Part shown: positions 1 to 6,459 of the stretch, piece after piece
Numbering within the stretch: the stretch's first letter is position 1
How the letters are laid out: each line of letters begins with the position of its first letter
Assembly: GCA_947071365.1 (NCBI GenBank)
Contig: CAMTFT010000108.1
Coordinates: 1-6,459, forward strand
Length of the DNA: 6,459 nucleotides
DNA from: an uncultured bacterium
GTDB lineage: Bacteria; Bacillota; Clostridia; Lachnospirales; Lachnospiraceae
Reading direction: 5' to 3'
Made by a program: the position numbers and the translations under genes
The notes under the pieces: generated by a model
The model's input: only the letters and a program-made list of their open reading frames with translations
Told to the model about the DNA's origin: nothing
The model's database searches: none

Positions 1-47
1 GAGATGTAGCTCCGTCTCGTGGGCTCGGAGATGTGTATAAGAGACAG
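1..47 (+). other. Illumina Nextera i7 adapter (contamination)
   Basis: These bases are synthetic. Positions 1-5 (GAGAT) match the end of the P7 arm, 6-13 (GTAGCTCC) sit where the 8-base i7 index belongs, 14-28 (GTCTCGTGGGCTCGG) are the Nextera read-2 primer site, and 29-47 (AGATGTGTATAAGAGACAG) are the 19-base Tn5 mosaic end. The order and spacing match the indexed adapter exactly. Genome sequence starts at 48. Translating through it in the plus direction gives the well-known artefact start MYKRQ at position 33. The response regulator gene on the minus strand runs into this adapter and loses its 3' end. Confidence 0.98.
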
Positions 48-1382
48 CCTCGTGATCTCTCTCACATAATTTTTATCCAGAAAATCCCTGATCTGATCTA
101 CCACAGGCTCCGGCGTCTTCATAAAGCTCATATAATGTCTCATTATCTTCGTCAGATACCGGACAAACTCCATCATATCCTTTACAGAACGCGATGCTTT
201 CTCATAAAGCCGTTCCCCCGTATCATTGACAAGCAGCCGGTAAGCCTGTACCTCCGTATGCTTCAAAACCGCATACATGAGCTGGATCATATCCATCCGA
301 AACAGCTTCAGGATCTCCTGATTCAGTTCGTTCTTTCCGCCCTGCTCCCTCAGCCATGCTTCCACCTGGGCAAGAAAGCACTCCTCCTGATTTTCCTTCA
401 GAAGCTTTTCCCATGCGGTGACCTCCGGCAGGTGATACGGAAGCTCCCTGTCCTCATACTCGATCACGGAGACCACCTGGCTCTCCCGGCGCACATTGTC
501 TGCGCAGATTTTTTTCAGTTCTTTCAGTGATGACTTTTGTTCCATCAGTGAGCCTTCACATCCGATACCGAGAAAAAGCTCCACATGGAGCTGCTCCATG
601 CACTCCTTTTTCAGTTTTTCCATACCATTTTGCACCGTCAAAAAAAGGAGCTCCGCCTCCGTTACCTCCAGAAGCAGCGCAAAAGACAGTGCACCCATTG
701 GCACTGCGATGACAGTCCCGATCCCCATGTCCCTGCACGCATCCCCTGCAAGCTTTTCTATCGTAAGGATCAGCCGCATCTGATCCCATTTTTCCAGCCG
801 TTTCCTGTCATCGTACAGTTCCATCCATACGGGAATAAATCTCGTATCCATCGTATACGGCAATACTGCATTTTTTATCATGGCAGCCAGAGTCTCCCGG
901 TTCAACTCTCCTTCCCTCATAAAAAGTGTGCCAAGAGAATTTCGGATGACCATCTTGCGATTTTTCTTCCAGTATTCGCTCTCCTGTTTCCAGGCAAGGT
1001 GATCAGACTGCTCCCTGGCCTGCTCCACCGCTTCCCGGATACCCTGCTCCAGCTTCCCATAATCCACCGGCTTCAGATAATAATTCAGGCTTTTCAGTTC
1101 AATTGCCCGCTGCGCGTACTCAAACTCGGCGTAACTGGTCAGAAAAATCGTCTGAATCTCGTATTCCTGTCCCCGCACCCACTCCAGCAGGTCAAGGCCA
1201 CTGCCCTGTGGCATCTCAATATCGCATACCATTACCTGTACCGATACCTTTGACAGCAGCTCCATGGCCTGCCGGATATTGTAAGCCGCGTATACATTCT
1301 GTATATCCAGCTCCTCCCAGTGTATCCGCTTCCGAATTGCCCGAATAATGTATTCGTCATCGTCCACCAATAATATGTTCAT
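48..1382 (-). CDS. YesN-type response regulator (receiver plus AraC domain), 3' truncated
   Basis: This is the cytoplasmic response regulator partner of the adjacent kinase; 445 genomic codons are present, with no stop before the adapter. Residues 1-120 are a receiver domain: acidic pocket D7-D8-D9, phosphoacceptor D54 in CDIEMP, switch residue T82 (LTSYAEF) and conserved K104 in YLKP. Residues about 130-410 form the long, poorly conserved middle region usual in YesN regulators; a stretch near 225-300 loosely resembles the degenerate GGDEF-like fold found there (inference). From about 426 (VVDQIRDFLDKNYVREIT) the first helix of an AraC-type helix-turn-helix domain begins, and the rest, about 85 residues by family comparison, is lost at the contig edge. 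The ATG lies in an ATGA overlap with the kinase stop and has GGAGAGG just upstream, so translation is probably coupled. By family it should bind DNA and control the sugar transport operon; its targets cannot be seen here. Confidence 0.95.
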
Positions 1383-3127
1383 GTCCTCTCCAGCCTTCCG
1401 ATGTCCGCAGGAAGATGCAGCTCCGCCACGGCTCCTCCCAACGGGTTATTGTAAAATCTGGCAAATCCCCTTCCGCCGTAAAAATACTTCATCCTTCTGA
1501 GACAGTTCGTGATGCCCACGCGGTGGCCCTCCATCGTCTGCGCAAGCCGGTTTTCACTGCCAAGCTGCTGCAGTACCTCCTCCGGGAAGCCGCTTCCCGT
1601 ATCCGAAACGGTAATGCTCACATACCGCTCCCCGTGATACGATTCCTCGCACACCAGAATCGTGATTTCCGAGGGCTGATCCAGCGTGACCGTATAACGG
1701 ACGGCATTTTCCGCAAAGGTCTGTATCATCAGAGGCGGGATTCCGCAGTTCATCGTCTCCTCTTCCTGCTCGATATAATACGTGAATGCGTCCCGATAAC
1801 GCATTTTCTGAATTTCAAGATAATTTTTCACATGCTCCAGCTCATTTCTGATCTCAACAAAATCCATGCTGCTCTGAAACAGATACCTCAGATAATCCGA
1901 GGTGATGACACACATGCGCTTCGCATATTCGCCGTCTCCCAGCTCCACCATCTGATAAATGTAATTCAGGCAGTTCAGGTAAAAATGCGGCTTGATCTGA
2001 AGCTGCAGATAATCCATCTGTATTTCCTGGCGGTTCAGCTCATTCTCGTAGATCGTAATTTTCAATCGCTTGATCTGACGCAAAAGTTGGCGGAACTGTT
2101 CATTTGCCAGCTCCAGCTCCTTCAGCTCACTGCTCGTTATATCAAAGACGAACTGATCGTCCTCATCGTATTTCAGCAGATTGTCGGCAAACTCCTGAAT
2201 CGGCCGGAGTACCCTCCTTTGCAGATGCTTATTAATGAAGATCAGCGTGCCGAGGATCGCTGCGCCAAGGACGAGAAGCGCTGCCTGTATCGCCAGATAT
2301 CTCTCGTAGATCCCGAGATTATCCACAAAAAGCAGGACACGGAAGGGCGCCCGGTCAAAATCATTTTCGATCACCAGATAATTTCCGGCCATCCCCCGCG
2401 CCAGATACTGATCTAAAGGCTCCTTCATTCTGCCGCTTTTCTCCGTCACCACGGTATTCTTTTCATCCAAAAGCACAGCAAAACCGGTATCTGCGAAATT
2501 CAGGCTTTCCAATGGCTTGAGAAGCGCATCTGCCTTGATATAGCAGCCCAGATACCGCCCATTGCTGTGCATGACCTTCAAAATATAACTGCCTGTGGAG
2601 CAGTGGACATCCGTCCACTTTGACTTCGCTGAATAACCGTTCAGCCTGTTTTTTGCCAGAAGCTCCCGAAACCCTGCTTCCATCTCCGGCTCATTTGGGC
2701 CCACGGAATTCAGATCGAGATATACGTTCTTCTTTTCAAGAAAAGCAAAAAACTTATAATCCGTCCCGTAATCCCACGTATATTCCAGAAAATCATTTTT
2801 GAGCTCCGAGCGCGCCACATTGATCTCCAGCGGGTCACTGCTGTTCTCCAGCACAGACATCATCTCCCGGATATCTGATTTCATCCCGCCGTTTCCCACC
2901 AAAATGGACAGCATCTGCCTGCTCAGCTTGAAAAATAACGTATCCTGGCTTTGGATATACAGTTCTGCCATATTGCTCAAATACTGCGAATTCTGTTTTT
3001 TCACATCCTGAATCACGATAAGCGTGATGGAGGCATCCACCGCGATCAACAGCAGCGACAGGATGAGAATTTTTTTCATCTGACTCGACAGCGACTTTTT
3101 ATTCATTTTTCGCTTTTCTCTTTTCAC
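1379..3127 (-). CDS. YesM-type sensor histidine kinase
   Basis: A membrane sensor kinase of 582 residues. TM1 spans about 19-40. The extracellular sensor, about 41-276, looks like a dCache/PAS-type domain by pattern. TM2 spans about 277-298, followed by a HAMP-like linker and coiled coil (about 299-375). The His_kinase domain (PF06580 type) carries the phosphoacceptor H381 in QIKPHFYLNCLN. The ATPase domain has an N box at 471-474 (FAEN), a G1 box at 509-513 (DTGSG) and a G2 box around 538-541 (GITN), so it looks catalytically intact. The GTG start at 3127 lies one base after the permease stop and has AAAGGG five bases upstream. An ATG seven codons in (3106, MNKKSLSS) is the alternative but has a weaker ribosome site. 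The gene overlaps the response regulator by four bases, which marks them as a cognate pair. By analogy with related systems it probably senses an extracellular sugar, or the loaded binding protein encoded at the start of the operon. The signal is unknown. Confidence 0.96.
   Translation of the reverse strand: MKREKRKMNKKSLSSQMKKILILSLLLIAVDASITLIVIQDVKKQNSQYLSNMAELYIQSQDTLFFKLSRQMLSILVGNGGMKSDIREMMSVLENSSDPLEINVARSELKNDFLEYTWDYGTDYKFFAFLEKKNVYLDLNSVGPNEPEMEAGFRELLAKNRLNGYSAKSKWTDVHCSTGSYILKVMHSNGRYLGCYIKADALLKPLESLNFADTGFAVLLDEKNTVVTEKSGRMKEPLDQYLARGMAGNYLVIENDFDRAPFRVLLFVDNLGIYERYLAIQAALLVLGAAILGTLIFINKHLQRRVLRPIQEFADNLLKYDEDDQFVFDITSSELKELELANEQFRQLLRQIKRLKITIYENELNRQEIQMDYLQLQIKPHFYLNCLNYIYQMVELGDGEYAKRMCVITSDYLRYLFQSSMDFVEIRNELEHVKNYLEIQKMRYRDAFTYYIEQEEETMNCGIPPLMIQTFAENAVRYTVTLDQPSEITILVCEESYHGERYVSITVSDTGSGFPEEVLQQLGSENRLAQTMEGHRVGITNCLRRMKYFYGGRGFARFYNNPLGGAVAELHLPADIGRLERT
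1385..1391 (-). promoter_or_regulatory. Ribosome binding site for the response regulator
   Basis: GGAGAGG on the minus strand lies inside the last codons of the kinase gene, with its GGAG core five bases before the regulator ATG. It supports the ATG within the ATGA overlap (1379-1382) as the real start. Confidence 0.75.
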
Positions 3128-3128
3128 G

Positions 3129-4028
3129 TTATCCCTTTACGGCCCCGACAGTAATTCCCTCTGCAAAATATTTCTGCAGGAACGGATAAATCACCAGCAG
3201 CGGCAGCATTGCCACAAACGCGATGGCCATACGGATAGACACCGCAGGCACCTTGCTGATCTCCGCTCCCACGTTCAGAACCTTGCCGCTGGACAGATAC
3301 TGGATATTCGTAATCATCTGATTCAGCAGGTTCTGTATACTGTACAGGCTCTGACCTTCCTTTCCTGATAAATAATATAAACCATTCGTCCAGTCATTCC
3401 AGTACCCCAGGGCCGTAAACAGCCCCATCGTCACCATGATCGGCTTCCCCAGCGGCAGCACGACCTTGGAATAGACCGTAAAGTGACTGGCTCCGTCAAT
3501 CATTGCCGCCTCATACAGCACATTCGGAATGCTCGTTACGTAGTATGTCCGGATCAGCAGCACGTTATTGGCGCTTAGCAGCAGCCCCGGCACAATCAGC
3601 GCAAAGATCGTATTCTTGATGTGGAACGTATTTACATACATCATGTAAGTCGGCACAAGGCCGCCGCCAAACAGCATCGTGAAGAATACGTAGAACGTGA
3701 TCGCCCGCCGAAACGGCAGTTCTTTCACAGAGAGCGCATACGCGATCAGCGAAGACATCACCATGTTGACGGTGGTGCCGATGAGCGTTACGAAGATGGT
3801 GATTCCGTACGCCCGCAGGATCGTCCCTCCCTGCTGAATGATATACTGGTACGCGTGGAAGCTGAATTTTTCCGGGAAGAAGGAGTACCCGTTGGCAATC
3901 AGCACATTCTCATCGGTAAGAGAGGAAATAAAAACCAGCAGGAACGGAAGCACGATCATCAGTGTGACGAGGATCAGGACCACGTTGGAAGCGACCTGAA
4001 AGATGCGATTGTTTCTTGATTTTACCAT
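3129..4028 (-). CDS. LplC-type carbohydrate ABC transporter permease
   Basis: An inner-membrane permease subunit of 299 residues, full length for the LplC/YtcP branch of CUT1 sugar transporters. Hydrophobic segments near 15-36, 74-97, 109-130, 138-158, 196-213 and 263-284 fit six membrane helices. The cytoplasmic EAA loop that docks the ATPase is at about 172-196 (YEAAMIDGAS, then VLPLGKP). The C-terminus, YPFLQKYFAEGITVGAVKG, is the characteristic ending of this family. It should pair with the permease encoded just upstream to form the translocation channel for an oligosaccharide. The ATG is preceded by a perfect AAGGAGG. The upstream permease ends 12 bases before it and the kinase starts one base after its stop. 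The exact substrate cannot be read from the sequence, and lplC is avoided as a symbol because orthology to the Bacillus gene is not shown. Confidence 0.96.
   Translation of the reverse strand: MVKSRNNRIFQVASNVVLILVTLMIVLPFLLVFISSLTDENVLIANGYSFFPEKFSFHAYQYIIQQGGTILRAYGITIFVTLIGTTVNMVMSSLIAYALSVKELPFRRAITFYVFFTMLFGGGLVPTYMMYVNTFHIKNTIFALIVPGLLLSANNVLLIRTYYVTSIPNVLYEAAMIDGASHFTVYSKVVLPLGKPIMVTMGLFTALGYWNDWTNGLYYLSGKEGQSLYSIQNLLNQMITNIQYLSSGKVLNVGAEISKVPAVSIRMAIAFVAMLPLLVIYPFLQKYFAEGITVGAVKG
3133..3138 (-). promoter_or_regulatory. Ribosome binding site for the histidine kinase
   Basis: AAAGGG on the minus strand overlaps the last sense codons of the LplC-type permease and ends five bases before the GTG at 3127. 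It is a moderate match to the anti-Shine-Dalgarno sequence and the main reason for preferring GTG 3127 over ATG 3106. The overlap with the permease end suggests translational coupling. Confidence 0.55.
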
Positions 4029-4035
4029 TTCTCTC

Positions 4036-4042
4036 CCTCCTT
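4036..4042 (-). promoter_or_regulatory. Ribosome binding site for the LplC-type permease
   Basis: AAGGAGG on the minus strand, seven bases before the ATG at 4028. It overlaps the TAA stop codon (4041-4043) of the preceding permease, so ribosomes ending one subunit can readily start the other, which suits subunits of one complex. Confidence 0.85.
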
Positions 4043-5000
4043 AGAACAGTGCGCTGTCCGGGTCTATCTTCTTTACCAGCAGGTTGCTCATAAGAACGAT
4101 CACAAAGCCTACAAGAGACTGATACACACCGGCCGCGGAAGCCATTCCCACATTGCCGAGCTGCAGCAGCGCCCGGTACACGTACGTATCGATAACATTC
4201 GTTGTATTCAGAATCGTTCCGGAATTCATCGGCACCTGATAGAACAGACCGAAGTCGGAATAGAAGATCCTCCCTACGCTCAGCAGCGTCAGTGTGATGA
4301 CCGTCGTCTTCAGTCCGGGGATCGTTATGTATTTTATCTGCTGCCAGCGCGATGCCCCGTCAAGCTTCGCCGCTTCATAGTACGTCTTGTCAATTCCGAT
4401 GATCGTCGATATGTAGATCAGGCATCCGTATCCCACGCCCTTCCAGCAATTCGTGATGATCAGGATTGCCGGCCAGTACTGCGGCTCATTGTACCAGGAT
4501 TTTGGCTCAGCTCCAAAAAGCGGCAGGATCGAGTTGTTCACCATACCGTTTTCAGAACTGAACAGTGCATAGACGATGTAGCTCAGAATAACCATGGACA
4601 TCAAAAACGGCACAAGGATAATGCTCTGATACACCTTTTTCGCCAGCTTGCTCTGAACCTCACATATCAGTATGGCCAGCAGTATTCCGATCACCATATT
4701 TACGATAATAAATGCGAGATTGTACAGGATCGTATTTCTGGTGATGATAAAGGCGTCCTGCGTCTGGAACAGGAAACGGAAATTCTCCAGGCCGTTCCAC
4801 GGGCTTCCCCAGATACCCTTCCTGAAATCCATCTTTTTAAATGCGATCACGATTCCGGCCATCGGAATGTAGTTGTTGATAAACAGATATACACATCCCG
4901 GAAGAAGCATCAGATACAGCGGGAAAAATTTTTTGAACTGTTTCCTCCTGCTCTTTTTTCTGACGGCCGTTTTCGCACTGATCATAGTTGTACTGCTCAT
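4041..5000 (-). CDS. LplB-type carbohydrate ABC transporter permease
   Basis: The second inner-membrane permease of the importer, 319 residues from the chosen start. After a basic cytoplasmic N-terminus (KKSRRKQFKKF), hydrophobic segments near 26-48, 91-113, 126-146, 177-200, 233-246 and 286-309 fit six membrane helices. The loop after the first helix (FRKGIWGSPWNGLENFRFLF) is typical of the LplB/YtcP branch. The EAA loop that docks the ATPase is at about 207-230 (YYEAAKLDGASRW, then ITIPGLKTT). I chose ATG 5000 because AGGAGG lies six bases upstream. An in-frame ATG at 5021 would add seven residues (MEERRVV) but has no good ribosome site and would place that AGGAGG inside the coding sequence. 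The binding-protein gene ends 29 bases upstream and the partner permease starts 12 bases downstream. It should form a heterodimeric channel with that partner. No ATPase gene accompanies them, so a shared MsmX-like ATPase is inferred. Confidence 0.95.
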   Translation of the reverse strand: MSSTTMISAKTAVRKKSRRKQFKKFFPLYLMLLPGCVYLFINNYIPMAGIVIAFKKMDFRKGIWGSPWNGLENFRFLFQTQDAFIITRNTILYNLAFIIVNMVIGILLAILICEVQSKLAKKVYQSIILVPFLMSMVILSYIVYALFSSENGMVNNSILPLFGAEPKSWYNEPQYWPAILIITNCWKGVGYGCLIYISTIIGIDKTYYEAAKLDGASRWQQIKYITIPGLKTTVITLTLLSVGRIFYSDFGLFYQVPMNSGTILNTTNVIDTYVYRALLQLGNVGMASAAGVYQSLVGFVIVLMSNLLVKKIDPDSALF

Positions 5001-5006
5001 AACCAC

Positions 5007-5012
5007 CCTCCT
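5007..5012 (-). promoter_or_regulatory. Ribosome binding site deciding the LplB-type permease start
   Basis: AGGAGG on the minus strand, six bases before ATG 5000, in a purine-rich stretch. It favours the start at 5000 over the longer reading frame starting at ATG 5021, which has only a weak AGAGAA-like sequence ahead of it. Confidence 0.75.
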
Positions 5013-5029
5013 CTCCTCCATTTCGTTCT

Positions 5030-6422
5030 CTATTTACGCTGTTCCAGATATGTGTCGAGCTGCTTCTGCTTTTCTTCGATGATCGCATCTACTCCGGCCA
5101 TCTTCAGCGCATCCACGAATTTCGGCACGTACTCCTCCGGATCAACGGTTCCTGAACCGAGGGAAGGCGCATACTGATTGTATACATTGTCCAGAGCGGC
5201 GATCTGAGTGTCCATTCCTGTGCTGTCAAAGATAAATCCAAATGCCGATGACTCCACACCTTTTGCATTCATCTCTTCCGTCTTCTTATTAACATCCGGA
5301 TCTGAGCCTTTCCACAAATGTGTCAGACGGCCGTTCGGAAGCTCCCAGGCAAGATTGAAGCTGTAGCCCACGTTGTCAAGGTTCACGCCCTCCGGGTAAT
5401 CGATCATATCCTTTTCCTTGTCGATATAGACGTAGTCAACGCCCTCTTCGCCCCAGTTCAGGAGATTCATGATATCGGCACTGCCGTAAATATAATCGAG
5501 ACACTGCATCGTCTTGTCCGGATCTTCGGAATTCTGTGCCACGGCGTAGATGATATCAGAATAATAGTTGCTCTTCTTGATCGCCACATCCGTGAAATCA
5601 GCCACTTCGAACTCATATCCTGTGGAAACCTCAAATTCCGTGAGGATTCCGGGATGATCCCCCGTAATCATGGAAAATACCTGCCCTGCTTTAAACAGGC
5701 TGCTCCAGCTTTCACTCTCCGTCGCAGCATCCTTATTGATATATCCCTTCTTGTACCAGTCGTACAGCATCTTCGCCGTATCCATGTACCAGTCGGATTC
5801 GTACAGATTCGTTACCGTGGTATCCCCGCTGGTTGGATCCATCAGCACGCCCATGCTGCTGCCAAGCGGGTCATACGCAGAAAAACCGAGACGGTACAGC
5901 GGCCCGTTGGTGGAACCATTCGAGAACAGCATGTCCATATTCGGCTCACCGGCCTTCACCGCCGCAAAAACCTCGTCAAGGTCTGCCGGCTCTTTGATCT
6001 TTGAAATATCGATATTGTATTTCTCAACCAGATCCTTTCTCATAAAGATACCCGGCACGCTGGTCTCCTGAAAATGAACGGGAACTCCAATCGTAAACCC
6101 GCCCACAGAAAGGCTCTTCAATCCGAAATCTCCGATAAGCTCTTTCAGGTTCGTACCGTATTTCTCTATCAGATCCGTCATATCCATGATCTGCCCATTG
6201 TTCATGTACTGCAGCGCATGCTGAGAATCCGTATAGAAGCAGTCGATCTTTTCATCGCCGGAGAGCATGAGCTGAAGCTGCTGGATTGAGCTGCCCCAGG
6301 GCAACACGACGATATCCAGATTCATATTGATGGCCGGCTGCAGAATCTCATTGATCTTTTCTTCGATCCGTTCCTCATCCCTTTGCTGCGTGCCGGTAAG
6401 CACCATCGTCACCGTATACGGC
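5030..6422 (-). CDS. Extracellular sugar-binding lipoprotein (DUF3502 type), 5' truncated
   Basis: The substrate-binding protein of the importer, expected to be lipid-anchored on the outer face of the membrane; 463 genomic codons and a TAG stop are present. The first genomic residues (PYTVTMVLTG) look like the first beta strand of the mature protein, so the signal peptide, lipobox cysteine and a short linker are missing, probably about 40-60 residues by family comparison. Family-like features, numbered from the first genomic residue, are VLPWGSSIQQLQLMLSG (39-55), GFTIGVPVHF (108-117) and LLNWGEEGVDY (320-330). The C-terminal part from about 393 (AFGFIFDSTGMDTQIAALDN, GTVDPEEYVPKFVDALKMAG, IIEEKQKQLD) matches the DUF3502 domain of LipO/LplA-like proteins. 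The apparent ATG at 6439 lies in the Nextera adapter, and the leading MCIRDR residues are not real. It is the first gene of the visible operon, 29 bases before the LplB-type permease. The ligand is unknown; an oligosaccharide or glycoside is the family expectation. Confidence 0.95.
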
Positions 6423-6459
6423 CTGTCTCTTATACACATCTGACGCTGCCGACGACTTA
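6423..6459 (-). other. Illumina Nextera i5-side adapter (contamination)
   Basis: Synthetic sequence. Positions 6423-6441 (CTGTCTCTTATACACATCT) are the reverse complement of the 19-base Tn5 mosaic end. Positions 6442-6455 (GACGCTGCCGACGA) are the reverse complement of the Nextera read-1 primer site, and 6456-6459 (CTTA) fall where the i5 index begins. Genome sequence ends at 6422. Read on the minus strand, the mosaic end supplies a false ATG at 6439 and the artefact peptide MCIRDR, fused to the truncated sugar-binding protein. Confidence 0.98.

Noticed and set aside
33..530. Plus-strand 165-residue frame beginning MYKRQ
   Set aside because: Its start codon lies in the Nextera adapter and the rest is antisense to the response regulator. 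MYKRQ is a known adapter translation.
585..1253. Plus-strand 222-residue frame
   Set aside because: It lies fully antisense to the receiver and middle regions of the response regulator, with no recognisable domain and a His/Arg/Leu-rich composition typical of shadow frames.
1379..1382. Possible frameshift or fusion between kinase and regulator (hybrid kinase)
   Set aside because: The regulator has its own ATG and ribosome site, and its receiver starts cleanly with MNILLVDDDE. The overlap is the ordinary ATGA coupling seen in two-component pairs.
1415..2416. Plus-strand 333-residue frame
   Set aside because: It is long but fully antisense to the kinase's catalytic half, whose H, N and G boxes are intact and clearly coding. 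No family resemblance or ribosome site is seen.
5001..5029. Possible stem-loop or attenuator between binding protein and permease
   Set aside because: Such hairpins often raise binding-protein levels relative to permeases, but this 29-base gap is purine-rich on the coding strand and shows no inverted repeat.
5318..6004. Plus-strand 228-residue frame
   Set aside because: It is antisense to the sugar-binding protein, which has a convincing family match. The composition is that of a shadow frame.
29..6441. Transposon with 19-base terminal inverted repeats
   Set aside because: The repeats are engineered Tn5 mosaic ends belonging to the sequencing adapters, with no transposase and no target duplication.

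Overview
This is a short contig (6459 bases) from a bacterium, most likely a Gram-positive Firmicute of the Clostridia/Lachnospiraceae or Paenibacillaceae kind. I infer this from the gene families (LplB/LplC-type sugar permeases, a DUF3502-type solute-binding protein, a YesM/YesN-type two-component system) and from the strong AGGAGG ribosome binding sites. Species cannot be named from the sequence.

Both ends are library adapter, not genome. Bases 1-47 are an Illumina Nextera i7 adapter tail (end of the P7 arm, an 8-base index, the read-2 primer site and the 19-base Tn5 mosaic end). Bases 6423-6459 are the reverse complement of the i5-side adapter (mosaic end, read-1 primer site and four index bases). 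Biological sequence therefore runs from 48 to 6422. The adapters create false protein starts (MYKRQ at the left, MCIRDR at the right) and an apparent pair of perfect 19-base terminal inverted repeats that could be mistaken for a transposon.

Everything between the adapters reads as one operon on the minus strand, from right to left: an extracellular sugar-binding lipoprotein (5030-6422, N-terminus missing), an LplB-type permease (4041-5000), an LplC-type permease (3129-4028), a YesM-type sensor histidine kinase (1379-3127) and a YesN-type response regulator (48-1382, C-terminal AraC DNA-binding domain cut off). Spacings are 29, 12 and 1 bases, and the kinase and regulator overlap by four bases (ATGA). 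There is no non-coding stretch over 30 bases, and no RNA gene, terminator, CRISPR array or genuine mobile element is visible.

The likely working model is a CUT1-type oligosaccharide importer. The binding protein captures a glycan or glycoside outside the cell and the two permeases form the channel. An ATPase encoded elsewhere (MsmX-like in related systems) would power it, since none is present here. The kinase senses an extracellular signal and phosphorylates Asp54 of the regulator, which presumably controls the operon from a promoter upstream of the binding protein, outside this window. This is a familiar arrangement; I see no convincing sign of an undescribed system. The most important message for a reader is the adapter contamination and the two genes it truncates.
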